This document shows, one piece after another, positions 1 to 8,611 of a stretch of DNA of 21,862 nucleotides. The notes under the pieces were generated by a model. It saw only the letters and a list, made by a program, of their open reading frames with translations. It did no database searches and was not told the origin of the DNA. Every line of letters begins with the position of its first letter. Within the stretch, counting starts at the first letter, position 1. The stretch is taken from NCBI GenBank assembly GCA_015852425.1, contig JAAAIG010000668.1, positions 1-21,862 on the forward strand. Reading direction: 5' to 3'. The DNA is from Gryganskiella cystojenkinii (taxonomy: Eukaryota; Mortierellomycota; Mortierellomycetes; Mortierellales; Mortierellaceae). Position numbers and translations under genes: made by a program.

Positions 1-1386
1 AGAGTCTTGTGGTGGCGGTTGCCCAAGACTGCCACCGCTCGGCCTTGGCTCCAAGCACAGTTAAACAATACGATCGTGGCCAGGAGCACTGCAGGGTAAG
101 AGACTTGTGGTTGCAGGTATACGAAAGCAGGTAAAAGAAAATGAGTGGGAAGTTATTAACGCAGAATTTTTTTGTTTGCTTTATATTAGAAATGGTGTGA
201 TAGAGTACGATACCCGAATTATATCATTTCTAAGCGACGTTTCCTCCGATACTTACAGCACCTCACTGCAGAGAACGTCGATACTAGTCATGAGGACCCA
301 GCTTATCATATCTTGCCTGCTCGCATCTACATGGTGGGCGATGACCCTCACTCAGGTCTGATTCCTTCCCCAGAGGCTCTAGCATGTTATGTGAAAGCCA
401 TGACAGATCTGCATTCGATACAACATAGCGAACAGCAAACGGAGGGGTCTGCTCGTGCCCCATACGAATCAATTGTTCCGCTGCTTGACAGGAGCTCGAG
501 AGCCATTATTGCAGAATTCAAATTGAGGTATAAGTCCTGGTGTTCTGGTGTCATCCTTTTGTTTTCTTTACTCATTTTGCTGACCCGAAGATGTCATACT
601 GAGTTCTTTTTCATATTTTGCTGACCACATAGGTATCATAGGCTGACAAAGGATAACGATGTTCTGAGCCTCCACGTCGAGAACGCCTACAGTATTGATA
701 ACCTGAAACAACTCCTGAAAGTCGAATATACCCGAGACTTTAAGCACATCAATGGCAACAAACGGACCATAGAAGGCATTGGAGACCGTGATCGGGTTGC
801 ATTTTCATGGAACCACTATATGATGATCCGAGGAGAAACTGTGACCAATGCAAAACTCAGTAAGCTCTTTCCTCATACGCATGCAACGAAAGATGGTGCT
901 AGACAGTTCGCATTTGGTCTCGTTCTTGCCGTCGCATCGGGGAAAACAAAACAAACAAAGACCACACCATCTACTCGTCCATTGTGCGAAACAAAGACGT
1001 GGAATTGTGTCCGGTGGGTGCGTTTGCATTGTATATGTTCGGCCGTTGGATGGTGAGTTGATATTACGGGCTGTTTAAGATCTGATACAGTGGCGGAAGA
1101 AGCAAGAGCGCGTGATTAAACGTCTCATTCTCACCTTTTGTTTTTAATAGAATAAGAAAGGCGTGGAAACGACAGAACCATGGTTTTTCCAGAGTGACGA
1201 GTGGAAGGAGTACCCTCTTCTTTTCGGACGATCAGATAATCAGCATCTGACCGGGTCAGGTCTTTGGAGGTAATTTTGGAAGCGCTGTGTATATGATGCC
1301 GAAAGTAAGAATACATGATGATTAATAGCGAAATAGCCACAAACTCACTCACCACTCGCCCCCCCTTCCCCCGTTGTTACTTTTAG

Positions 1387-3292
1387 AACTATGACGGACG
1401 GTCTAGCTAAAGTTGAAACAAACACCAAAAAAAAAACTCATGCAGGGCGGAAGGCTGGTGCACAGCATGCACAGCAAGCTGGAGCTGGTCTGGCCGAGAT
1501 CGCTCAGCAAGGAGGCTGGAATCGGGACCGGGTTGTTACTCATTACATGAGCAACGTTCCCCACGTTGTACCCTACAAGTTGGCCGGCGTTAAAAGGGAT
1601 GACGAGGACCTATGGCTTGCTCGCAACACCCTGATTCCTCCTGTCGAATTGCAGAGGATGATCTTTCCTTTCATCGAGGAAGTGTTCGAGGGTATCGAGG
1701 ACTGGTCACGCTGGATTGAGAACATCATGCTGGACCGGGACAATAACTATGGACGCCCTCAAGGAACAAAGCACAGCTACCCTGAGGAGATGATCCCCGC
1801 CATGCGAATCCTCATCATCTTCGCCCATATGAGGAAGGTGATTCTTCAGGATATGGCCGTCTTGATTACCCTTCGAAAGGACCCGCAGTGCTACTATGAC
1901 GAACACCGGATTTACACGAGATCCCACGTCTTCAAGTCGACCTTGTTCAAGAAGTTCTGCCAAGATCTCAAGGAAACTATGGAGTCAACAGTGTCCCCGC
2001 TTGCTGACAGTCTGGCAGCCAATGCACCCGCAATCTTTGAACAATTCAATTGTCTTGGTAGTGGAATGCAAGCTCTGACAATCACTCTCGAAAACAAGAT
2101 CGACAGCATGAATGAGCGACTTAATGACCATGGTCGTCATCTTGGCGATATCCAACGTGGCATTCTAGGTATGGGACCACTGATGGCTCGCATGGCACAC
2201 GCCATATCATCGGACATGAGTGAATCCATGCTGGAAAGTCTCGCAGGCGCCACTTCCTCTGTACGAAGACTTCAGATCCAAAGGAATCGAAGCTATGATA
2301 TTCAGCGTCAAGAATACGAGCGACAACAGCAACAATTGCAGCAGCAGCAACAGCGACAATATGATCACCGTCTAGTTGATCGATTCTTTGAGGAGGCCGT
2401 CGAAGATAATGAGCAGACACGGAGAGATGAATCTCAATCGATCGATGAGTTACGGACCCTCCTTCTTGAAAACACTCCTTTCAACCAAGAACTCGTTCCC
2501 TTCCAGGATCGCGAGCAAGGCCCTCCTGAGCAGGAACAAGGCCCTCCTGAGCAGGAACAAGACCCTCCTGAGCAGGAACAAGACCCTCCCGAGCAGGAAC
2601 AAGACCCTCCCGAGCAGGAACAGGACCCTTCCGAGCAGGAACAGGACCTTCCTGAGCGGGAACAAGATGCACTTGGCGGACAGGATCAAGCAATTTTACA
2701 GGACCGGAGTCTAGGCGACGCTGAAATCCCCAGTGCGAACGCATTACCGCAGAACAGTAACGTTGCTATTGTCGTTAAGCGACTTCGCACTTCGAAGCCC
2801 TCCACGCGTAAAGGACCCGAGACGAATCAGGAAAAACAAAGGCGATTGGAATCGGAAGCTAGGAGGGAGTTCCGGGAGGAGCTGGAAAAGGTAATCGCGC
2901 TAAAATATCGCCAGACTACGCCTTTGACTGATCAATACCTCCCTGGGTGTAATCAAGACATCATGCCAACCTTGGGAGCTGTCGATCCATTGGAGACTCT
3001 TTTGAAGCACTGGTTTGAAGGAGTGGGCGAAATGCCTTCGTATTGGATACTCAATCAAACATATGGAAAGAAATGGAGGAGCTTTTGGCACAACACACAC
3101 CAGGCGCGGTATTCGCAGAAAAACAAGCTTATGGATCTCTTTGCGGATCAAGTACGGAGGACCCTATATGGCTGCACGTCAATTGGAATAGAAGAAGCAA
3201 TTAGGGAGAGCAAGAGGCGTATCAACGATGCAATTGATCGAGCTCAAGGTGTCTCTGTTCTACTTAAACAACCAGGCGAACTTCTAGGCTAG
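1387..3292 (+). CDS. Last exon of Crypton recombinase: catalytic HxxR...Y core, Q-rich coiled coil, 7-residue repeats, GCR1_C-like end
   Basis: This exon is open from the acceptor at 1385-1386 to TAG at 3290-3292. The ATG at 1391 opens a 633-residue frame, but it is an internal Met; the true protein starts far upstream. Numbered from that Met: His17-Ala-Gly-Arg20 is the HxxR box, Trp43 the second His/Trp position, and Tyr52 (in VVTHYMSN, codon 1544-1546) the likely nucleophile that attacks DNA. Residues 75-115 (IPPVELQRMIFPFIEE) match the region after the catalytic core in Crypton/Ndc10 proteins. About 305-330 is a Gln-rich coiled coil, and 374-427 are tandem PPEQEQD-like heptads. About 530-590 (HWFEGVGEMPSYWILNQTYG, then GKKWRSFW) fits a GCR1_C DNA-binding domain. 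Annotated alone it would look like an orphan hypothetical protein. Confidence 0.8.
2513..2670 (+). repeat. Coding minisatellite, 21-bp unit, about 7-8 copies
   Basis: Successive 21-base units of the form CCTCCTGAGCAGGAACAAGA encode Pro-Pro-Glu-Gln-Glu-Gln-Asp/Gly heptads within the recombinase. The period is a multiple of three, so copy number can change without shifting the frame. Later units diverge (Pro to Ser or Leu, Gln to Arg), as expected for decaying edge copies. Confidence 0.9.
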
Positions 3293-4058
3293 GATGGGAG
3301 GTCTAAAATAAACATGTAATCCTCATCATTCCCTTTCTTATTTCTTACGTAATCTACGTTACTCTCATACTCTCATACTTTTGATACTCTGATTGTCTCT
3401 GTCCTTATATCTGTGCTGTCCCTTACCACAACATCATCATGGACTATGGCACCAGATAGTATTCACCTCCTTAGTCGTAGATCGTAGAAGTCGTAAGTTA
3501 CATTGCTTTCGCACGGGATATTTACATTGCTTTAATGCAGGGTAAAAGTCCATCGGAGCTCCACTCATTGGCTGGAGCGGTATTTTGCGAGGGACACCCA
3601 AATTTCATGATATCCCCATCCTTATGTTTTTATAATACTAATTCTATGATATCCGATATATAAAATAAGGTTATGATATTTTTTTAGCAAAATACGCATT
3701 CAGTACCTCTACTGCTTTCTCAGATAATCGACCTTGACTCGATGCCCCCCTTTTCGGAGTTCAGGTGCTGTGTGTGTGTGTGTGTTGTCATTGCCATTGA
3801 TCCATGCTTATGACCAATTGTCTCTGCCTCAATGTAGAAGGCAGGTGCCTCTCGGACCGTTTTCTGCCTCAATTTACCCCTATTTTATTTTCTGTGCCCT
3901 ACCACGAGACGAACACACACAAAAAATAACAAGGGATCAATGACGACGACGCTGGTGTTTTTTTTTTGTGTTCACACTTTTTTTTTTTCTTTTACTCTGG
4001 CATGTGTATGTGAAATGTTCAGTGTTTCGATCTGCGCCTGAGAAAAGAAAAACCGAAG
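3293..4058. other. Intergenic, recombinase 3' flank to carrier 3' end; no gene seen
   Basis: No convincing coding frame occurs here. Visible structure: a 12-bp direct repeat TTACATTGCTTT at 3498-3509 and 3522-3533; a 9-bp inverted repeat GTATTTTGC (3580-3588) and GCAAAATAC (3687-3695) bracketing an AT-rich stretch with repeated ATGATATCC; a TG dinucleotide run at about 3769-3785; and T-runs at about 3957-3990. The right part is presumably the 3' flank of the carrier gene on the minus strand. The element end may lie here. Confidence 0.6.
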
Positions 4059-5635
4059 CTAGATAACGAAACCGTGAGCCTTGATCCACTCGAACACGGA
4101 CATGGAGATGGTCACACTCGGTATCATCCAAAGAACTCTAGCCCCCATCCCTTGTGTAAAACTCCTCAACCCGCCCTGTTGGAACATGTGCCTTGCAATC
4201 TTGCGAGCCGAAGACAACGAATCGACTCCTCCGACACTCTGGTTCTTGACCTTGGACGTGACCACGACTGAAGAGGTTTGCCAACGCGTCTTGACCACAT
4301 CCACGACGTTCGAGACTCCGGCAGCGATTCCACATGCCACCGCGGCACAACCCACAATCGTCATGAATGGAAGCGTCTCATCTTCATCCAATACGTCCAC
4401 CTCCTGAAGAGCGTCATGGCCATAACGATGACGATGACCATTCTCAACAGCAGCGGCATAAAGTCCGCCTTTGGTCTTGTTATCGGTGTTGCTGTGGTTT
4501 TTTACAATGTCTTGACTCCGACGCGCTTTTGCTATCCGCTGCCATGCCATCTCCTTGAGTTGCTCATACGTCGCAAAATAAATCATCGAGTACGGTCTTG
4601 ATTAGCAAAAAGACAAGAAAAAGCAAAAATGGTACAAAAATGATTCAAAACCAGTGGGAGAAAACCGACATGGGATCAATTCGCAGCAGGAGAGAAGGGG
4701 AGGGAGGGAAGAAAGAGCAGATACAAACACCGTTAGTTCATCGTTATCTTTTTTTTTCCTTTTCTCTTGAACTACAATTGAAGAACCAGGTATATGATTC
4801 ACTCTCCATCTCGGCATAAACGAGAAAGACAAAGTAGTAAATATATATTTTGCTGACTAAAATCAACGGCAATAGGCACTTACACAAACACTCCTAGGGT
4901 GATGAAATAACCCCTGTAGAACCCAGCGAGACCTTCCTGTCGATAAATCTTTTTCGCCAGAGCAAATGTTCCTGTTCTGGTTTTCGTGGTTATTGATGAT
5001 GCTGCTGGTATTGAGGTAGAGCCAGTTGTTGCGGAGGAAATTTTGGTGGCGAAATGTGTCGACGCGGACATGTTCTCGACTTGTTGTTTTGATTTCAAGA
5101 TCTCCATCGGTGTCCAGAAAAGACCCGAGGAGACCTCGGCGACGACAGCAGACGAGAGATGGTTCAGGACCGTGTCAGTTCCGAGAAACGAAAATTTCCG
5201 GGCGAGATGCTCCTTGGTCAGATCATAGGCTGTGAGATAGACGGATAGACCCGGGACGCTTAATGTGAGCGCGATGGGGAGTCCTCGATAGAGACCTCCT
5301 GTTTTGACAAGGGATCCGAGGGTGGAGAGGAGAGGTTGTCGAGTGTTGGAGACTTGGATCCGGGTTTTGAGGGTATCGAGTGGATGGGTGCAGAGTCTGG
5401 AGCAAAGAGCGGCAGCACTGGATGCGACGAGGTTGTGAAGGGTAAAAGCCGTGGTTGCAGTAGGAGGATGGCTATGGTCGTGGTTATGCTGGTGGTGGTT
5501 GTGGGGATACATATGGTTTTGGTTATTAATAGAAGTCGTAGAAAGAGTGGTGTTGGTAAAAGTGTCTGTGTTGGTAAGAGTAGTGCTGATCCTGGACCTG
5601 CCAGGATCAGTTGTTGTGGCGGTCATGACATGCAA
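4059..5635 (-). CDS. Mitochondrial carrier family (SLC25) protein
   Basis: Two exons, 5635-4884 and 4596-4059, are separated by a 287-nt GTAAGT...AAG intron (4597-4883). Joined, they give 429 residues. Members exchange small solutes across the inner mitochondrial membrane using three repeats of about 100 residues. Repeat 1 has the signature HPLDTLKTRIQ (Pro85-x-Asp-x-x-Lys90), repeat 2 has TPMEILKSKQQ (Pro176 to Lys181), and repeat 3 has NVVDVVKTRWQ (348-353), where the usual Pro is Val. The intron interrupts repeat 2, and the exon junction reads GVFVPYSMIYFATYEQLK. The protein is longer than the usual 300 residues because of a 60-residue Thr/Asn/His-rich N-terminus, a Ser/Thr-rich loop at about 185-222, and a second His-containing loop at about 275-322. 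The substrate cannot be named from the sequence. It is head-to-head with the F-box gene. The start is the first in-frame ATG; Met4 and Met42 are alternatives. Confidence 0.88.
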
Positions 5636-5976
5636 GGGGGTGTTTTGAAATGAGGAGAAAAAGGGGGGGTAATGAGTGGTGAAGACTTTTTTTTTTTTTT
5701 TTTAATGTCATTTTTTTACTGAGTGTGTTGGTCTGTGACAGCGACAGGCACTCTTTGACAGCGTCCCGTGAGCGAAATGAGACGAGGACGACCTCAAATG
5801 AATTTACAAATTATAGGTGTGTGAGCATTCAACTTGGCGGCTCCTTTTTTCTCTCTTTCTCATCACATTCCCACCACACCGTTTAAATTACAGCATCTCG
5901 CCTTCATCATCAACACACTACTCCTTCTATTCCAAGTCTCACTCGCCGCTCTTTACCACCACCAGCGAGACAAACC
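5636..5976. promoter_or_regulatory. Divergent intergenic promoter region (carrier / F-box genes)
   Basis: The 341 bp between two head-to-head start codons must hold both promoters. A 17-base T run lies at 5687-5703. The part next to each ATG is pyrimidine-rich on that gene's coding strand (purine-rich at 5636-5690 on plus, CT-rich at about 5840-5960). I see no clear TATA box. Shared control is an inference from spacing only. Confidence 0.55.
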
Positions 5977-8454
5977 ATGTCAACAGACCCCTCGGACCTT
6001 GCTCTTCGGCTGTCGACCTGGCTCAAGGATTACAATGCTTTCAAGCGATCCTCGTCCTCGTCAAGCTCCCTCCAACCAAGCCATCATACTACCCATGACA
6101 ACCACACCATCAACACGCCTGCACTAAAAGGCAAGGTCGATCCCTCATTGACTTGGATTCTCGAGTACTTGAATGGACCCTCCACGTCATCACAAGACTC
6201 GTCAGCCGACCCTGTTCAGGCCGTGGTACCACTGTTGGAGAAACTGACCACCTCGGACGCACCACATCCAGGACAGGGACAGGGTCAAGGACAAGGACAT
6301 CACTCAGATGTGGCTACCATGCCTTCGCCACTCTCGCTACCACCGTCCCTCCCCCTGAAGAGACACCAGGCCAAATACCAGCAACCTTGGCGCAGGACGC
6401 GTCCAGATGTCGTCCCCAGGCGTTTGGCTGCCCGTAGATTTCAACAGCAACAACAGCTATCCCATCTTTCAAACCCAACAAGAGAGGATAAAGGCGGCAG
6501 CGGGAGCGTCGGTGTCGGCGTCGGCAGCAACAGTAGCAGTAGCGACATCAATACCATCACTGCTCAGGACGACTTCGTCGTCGTCGCCAAAGGAACCAAC
6601 GTTGGCCCCTCTTCGTCGGCACCGCTCTATCTCCCGGACGACATCCTCCTCGCCATCTTTTCTCACCTCCCGACCCGTGCGACAGCTCAACAGTACTACG
6701 ACCGATATCAACCTTCAGATCTCTTGGCATGCTCGCGTGTGAACATGGCCTGGCGCCTGGCAGCACTCTCGACCATCTGGCAAGCCGTTCTTTTACCAGA
6801 CCCGTTTGACCCAACCTGTCAACGTCTCCTGCACCTCCTGGCCTCCTCTCATGCGTCGGCTCAGCTCACGGGCAAGAACTATGATATCACCGAGATCATT
6901 CAACGGGTCGAGTTTGATCTCTTGGAAAGCACAGAGCAACAAGAACGGTTCTTGGAACTTCAACAGGAACAAGAACATCACCTGCAGCAACAATACCAGA
7001 AACACCAGCAACACCAACAACAGTTCCTACTCCAGGAAGAAGAACGACGACATCAAGAACAAAAACCAATCAAGCAGTCACTACGGAAAACGAACGTGGG
7101 TCTTCGTCGACGAGGACATGTTGATGACGGGGAGGACGTTGACGATCAAGAAGAGGGAGTTGAAGTAGAGGTGGGAGGCGGATACAAAGAGACATTACCA
7201 TCATGGATTGCCACAGAGGGCCTTGCTACCTCACTAGATCCTCTTCCATCATGGATTGCCGAGGTATCATCATCATGGATTGACGCACAGGGCCCTGCTA
7301 CCTCACCAAACCCGCCTCCTCCTGTTCCATCATGGATTGCCACACAGGGCCTTGCTACCCCACCAAATCCTCCTCCCCCACGTCCTTTCTGCTCTTCCCC
7401 TTCCTGGGCTGGAGCTATGCTCGAGAACATCACGACACTCCTCCAATTCGTCTCACCTTTCAGGACCCTATCGATTCAATTACCTCAAGAGATCGAATCC
7501 AGTGCCGCGGAAAAGCTTGCCAAGACCAGTTCTGTCCCCATCTTGGAGGCCATTGTTCGAGGGGTCCAAGAATCCAGGATTCGAGAATTAGACATGCCCT
7601 CGCCCATGTACTGCAGTGTTTCGACCTTTCCTGGGATGCTGGATTTGATCTCGAGTCTGACGCACTTGCGAGTCCTGGTCCTGGGTTATTCCAGTCGTGA
7701 TTGGCCTCTGTTGAAAGCCATCTTGTCCTTGACCTGTCTCGAATCCCTCTGTGTCTTTGATTCCAATTGGAGTGATCAGATCTGGATCTATCTTTTGAGT
7801 ACCCTTGGAACGCAATTACGAGGGTTCACGGTCCTTCAGGGTCGTCGTCCCTTGCAGGGTCTGGTTCTTCAACAAGGCATCGCACCCTATTGCCCAAACC
7901 TGACCGCACTTTCTATTCCGTTCATTCAACTCCTTTCTGGCCCTTCACCGGTCCTCACGGACGAGGATCTGATTCCTGTGATCAAAGCCAGTCATGAACT
8001 TCAGACTATCAACATATCGGGCCAGCGTCTTTTAGGAGACGCGACCTTGACCGCGATGGCAGACCTCTGGAGTCTTCAATACCTTGATATCCGAGATTGT
8101 CATCGCATGACCGGTCAATCTATCAAGAGAGTTCGCTGGCATGCGATTGAGCGTGTTCGCATGTTTGGTTGTGGTGAGATCTCGCAAGAGTTTATGGACC
8201 TCATCCTTCAAGCCTGGAGATCCTCGCATGCGTCGTCGTCCCGTCAAGCCTCGATACATCAACACCATCATCTCTTGCCCTCATCGGCTCCCTCGTCTGT
8301 TTCGGCCACCAGACCAGTTCAAAGGTTCCATTCCGTCTTGGATTTCAACCGAGATATCGAGGACCCTGTCGAGATGGGATGGATCCGTCAGCGACTCGAT
8401 GAACCTCCATTGGACTTGGACGAGGACCATTTCTTTGCTGATTGGTACTCTTAG
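5977..8454 (+). CDS. F-box / leucine-rich-repeat-like protein
   Basis: A single uninterrupted frame of 825 residues. Residues about 218-268 form an F-box (LPDDILLAIFSHLPTR, then LLACSRVNMAWRLAALSTIW), the motif that binds Skp1 in SCF ubiquitin ligases. Residues 323-365 are a Gln/His-rich coiled segment. Residues 408-470 hold four imperfect copies of a PSWIATQGLATPPNPPPP-type unit. From about 550 to 750, irregular leucine-rich repeats (THLRVLVLGY, CLESLCVF, ELQTINISG, SLQYLDIRDC) would bind a target for ubiquitination. The first 215 residues are low complexity (Ser runs, GQGQGQG). The role in the SCF complex is inferred from the family; the substrate is unknown. No intron is needed, unlike the neighbours. 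It converges with the ARB1-type gene, 157 bp apart. Confidence 0.85.
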   Translation: MSTDPSDLALRLSTWLKDYNAFKRSSSSSSSLQPSHHTTHDNHTINTPALKGKVDPSLTWILEYLNGPSTSSQDSSADPVQAVVPLLEKLTTSDAPHPGQGQGQGQGHHSDVATMPSPLSLPPSLPLKRHQAKYQQPWRRTRPDVVPRRLAARRFQQQQQLSHLSNPTREDKGGSGSVGVGVGSNSSSSDINTITAQDDFVVVAKGTNVGPSSSAPLYLPDDILLAIFSHLPTRATAQQYYDRYQPSDLLACSRVNMAWRLAALSTIWQAVLLPDPFDPTCQRLLHLLASSHASAQLTGKNYDITEIIQRVEFDLLESTEQQERFLELQQEQEHHLQQQYQKHQQHQQQFLLQEEERRHQEQKPIKQSLRKTNVGLRRRGHVDDGEDVDDQEEGVEVEVGGGYKETLPSWIATEGLATSLDPLPSWIAEVSSSWIDAQGPATSPNPPPPVPSWIATQGLATPPNPPPPRPFCSSPSWAGAMLENITTLLQFVSPFRTLSIQLPQEIESSAAEKLAKTSSVPILEAIVRGVQESRIRELDMPSPMYCSVSTFPGMLDLISSLTHLRVLVLGYSSRDWPLLKAILSLTCLESLCVFDSNWSDQIWIYLLSTLGTQLRGFTVLQGRRPLQGLVLQQGIAPYCPNLTALSIPFIQLLSGPSPVLTDEDLIPVIKASHELQTINISGQRLLGDATLTAMADLWSLQYLDIRDCHRMTGQSIKRVRWHAIERVRMFGCGEISQEFMDLILQAWRSSHASSSRQASIHQHHHLLPSSAPSSVSATRPVQRFHSVLDFNRDIEDPVEMGWIRQRLDEPPLDLDEDHFFADWYS
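7199..7382 (+). repeat. Imperfect tandem repeats encoding PSWIA...Pro-rich units
   Basis: The block CCATCATGGATTGCC recurs at 7199, 7246, near 7268 (as CATCATGGATTGACG) and 7327. Two of the longer units continue into ACACAGGGCCTTGCTACC and then Pro codons. The unit encodes Pro-Ser-Trp-Ile-Ala followed by a Gly-Leu-Ala-Thr linker and a Pro-rich tail, between the coiled segment and the LRRs of the F-box protein. Confidence 0.8.
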
Positions 8455-8611
8455 AGAAACGTTTTAACAGCCCCCACCCCCCATTTAGTCGGAATAACGA
8501 ATATACAACAAATGATTACAAGGCTTGTAGAGTTGAAAAGAAACGTCTATTTGAAAATGAAAAAGGACGCAACGTGAAAACGAGTGAAAAGAAAAGCTAT
8601 CTGACTATTTC

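Larger units (their letters stand above)
1..3292 (+). mobile_element. Crypton-type DNA transposon (tyrosine recombinase element), 5' end outside window
   Basis: The stretch holds a multi-exon gene for a Crypton/Ndc10-like tyrosine recombinase with a C-terminal GCR1_C-like domain, the arrangement known for fungal CryptonF elements. Cryptons move as DNA through a tyrosine recombinase and have no long terminal inverted repeats, so the ends cannot be fixed by eye. The 5' end lies left of the window. The 3' end is somewhere after the stop codon at 3290-3292, perhaps in the AT-rich stretch before about 3720. Only this one copy is visible, so whether it is a recent insertion or an old resident is unknown. 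Element identity is supported by the protein; the outer limits are a guess. Confidence 0.75.
3..3292 (+). pseudogene. Crypton tyrosine recombinase, 5'-truncated by window, one net frameshift
   Basis: Five exons join in frame: 3-95 (partial), 190-527, 633-1052, 1151-1269 and 1387-3292, with GT-AG introns at 96-189, 528-632, 1053-1150 and 1270-1386. Exon 1 ends in STVKQYDRGQEHCR and exon 2 opens with KWCDRVRYPN, the usual N-terminal Crypton/Ndc10 core-binding pattern, followed by PEALACYVKAMTDLH. Exon 3 carries MMIRGE with the probable first catalytic Arg, then a nucleotide-binding-like SGKT stretch. The frame then breaks in an A/C-rich tract (943-959) and resumes in another frame as IYSSIVRNKDVELCPVGAF. 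Exon 4 reads EPWFFQSDEWKEYPLLFGRS. Exon 5 supplies HAGR and the Tyr. The single break (net +2 mod 3) makes a non-functional copy the simplest reading. A -1 ribosomal frameshift or an assembly error is the alternative. Splice sites all look usable, so decay is recent. Confidence 0.78.

Noticed and set aside
2450..2744. Minus-strand frames rich in Leu/Arg or Pro/Ala over the PPEQEQD repeat
   Set aside because: They are shadows of the 21-bp minisatellite in other frames; the plus-strand exon is supported by family resemblance.
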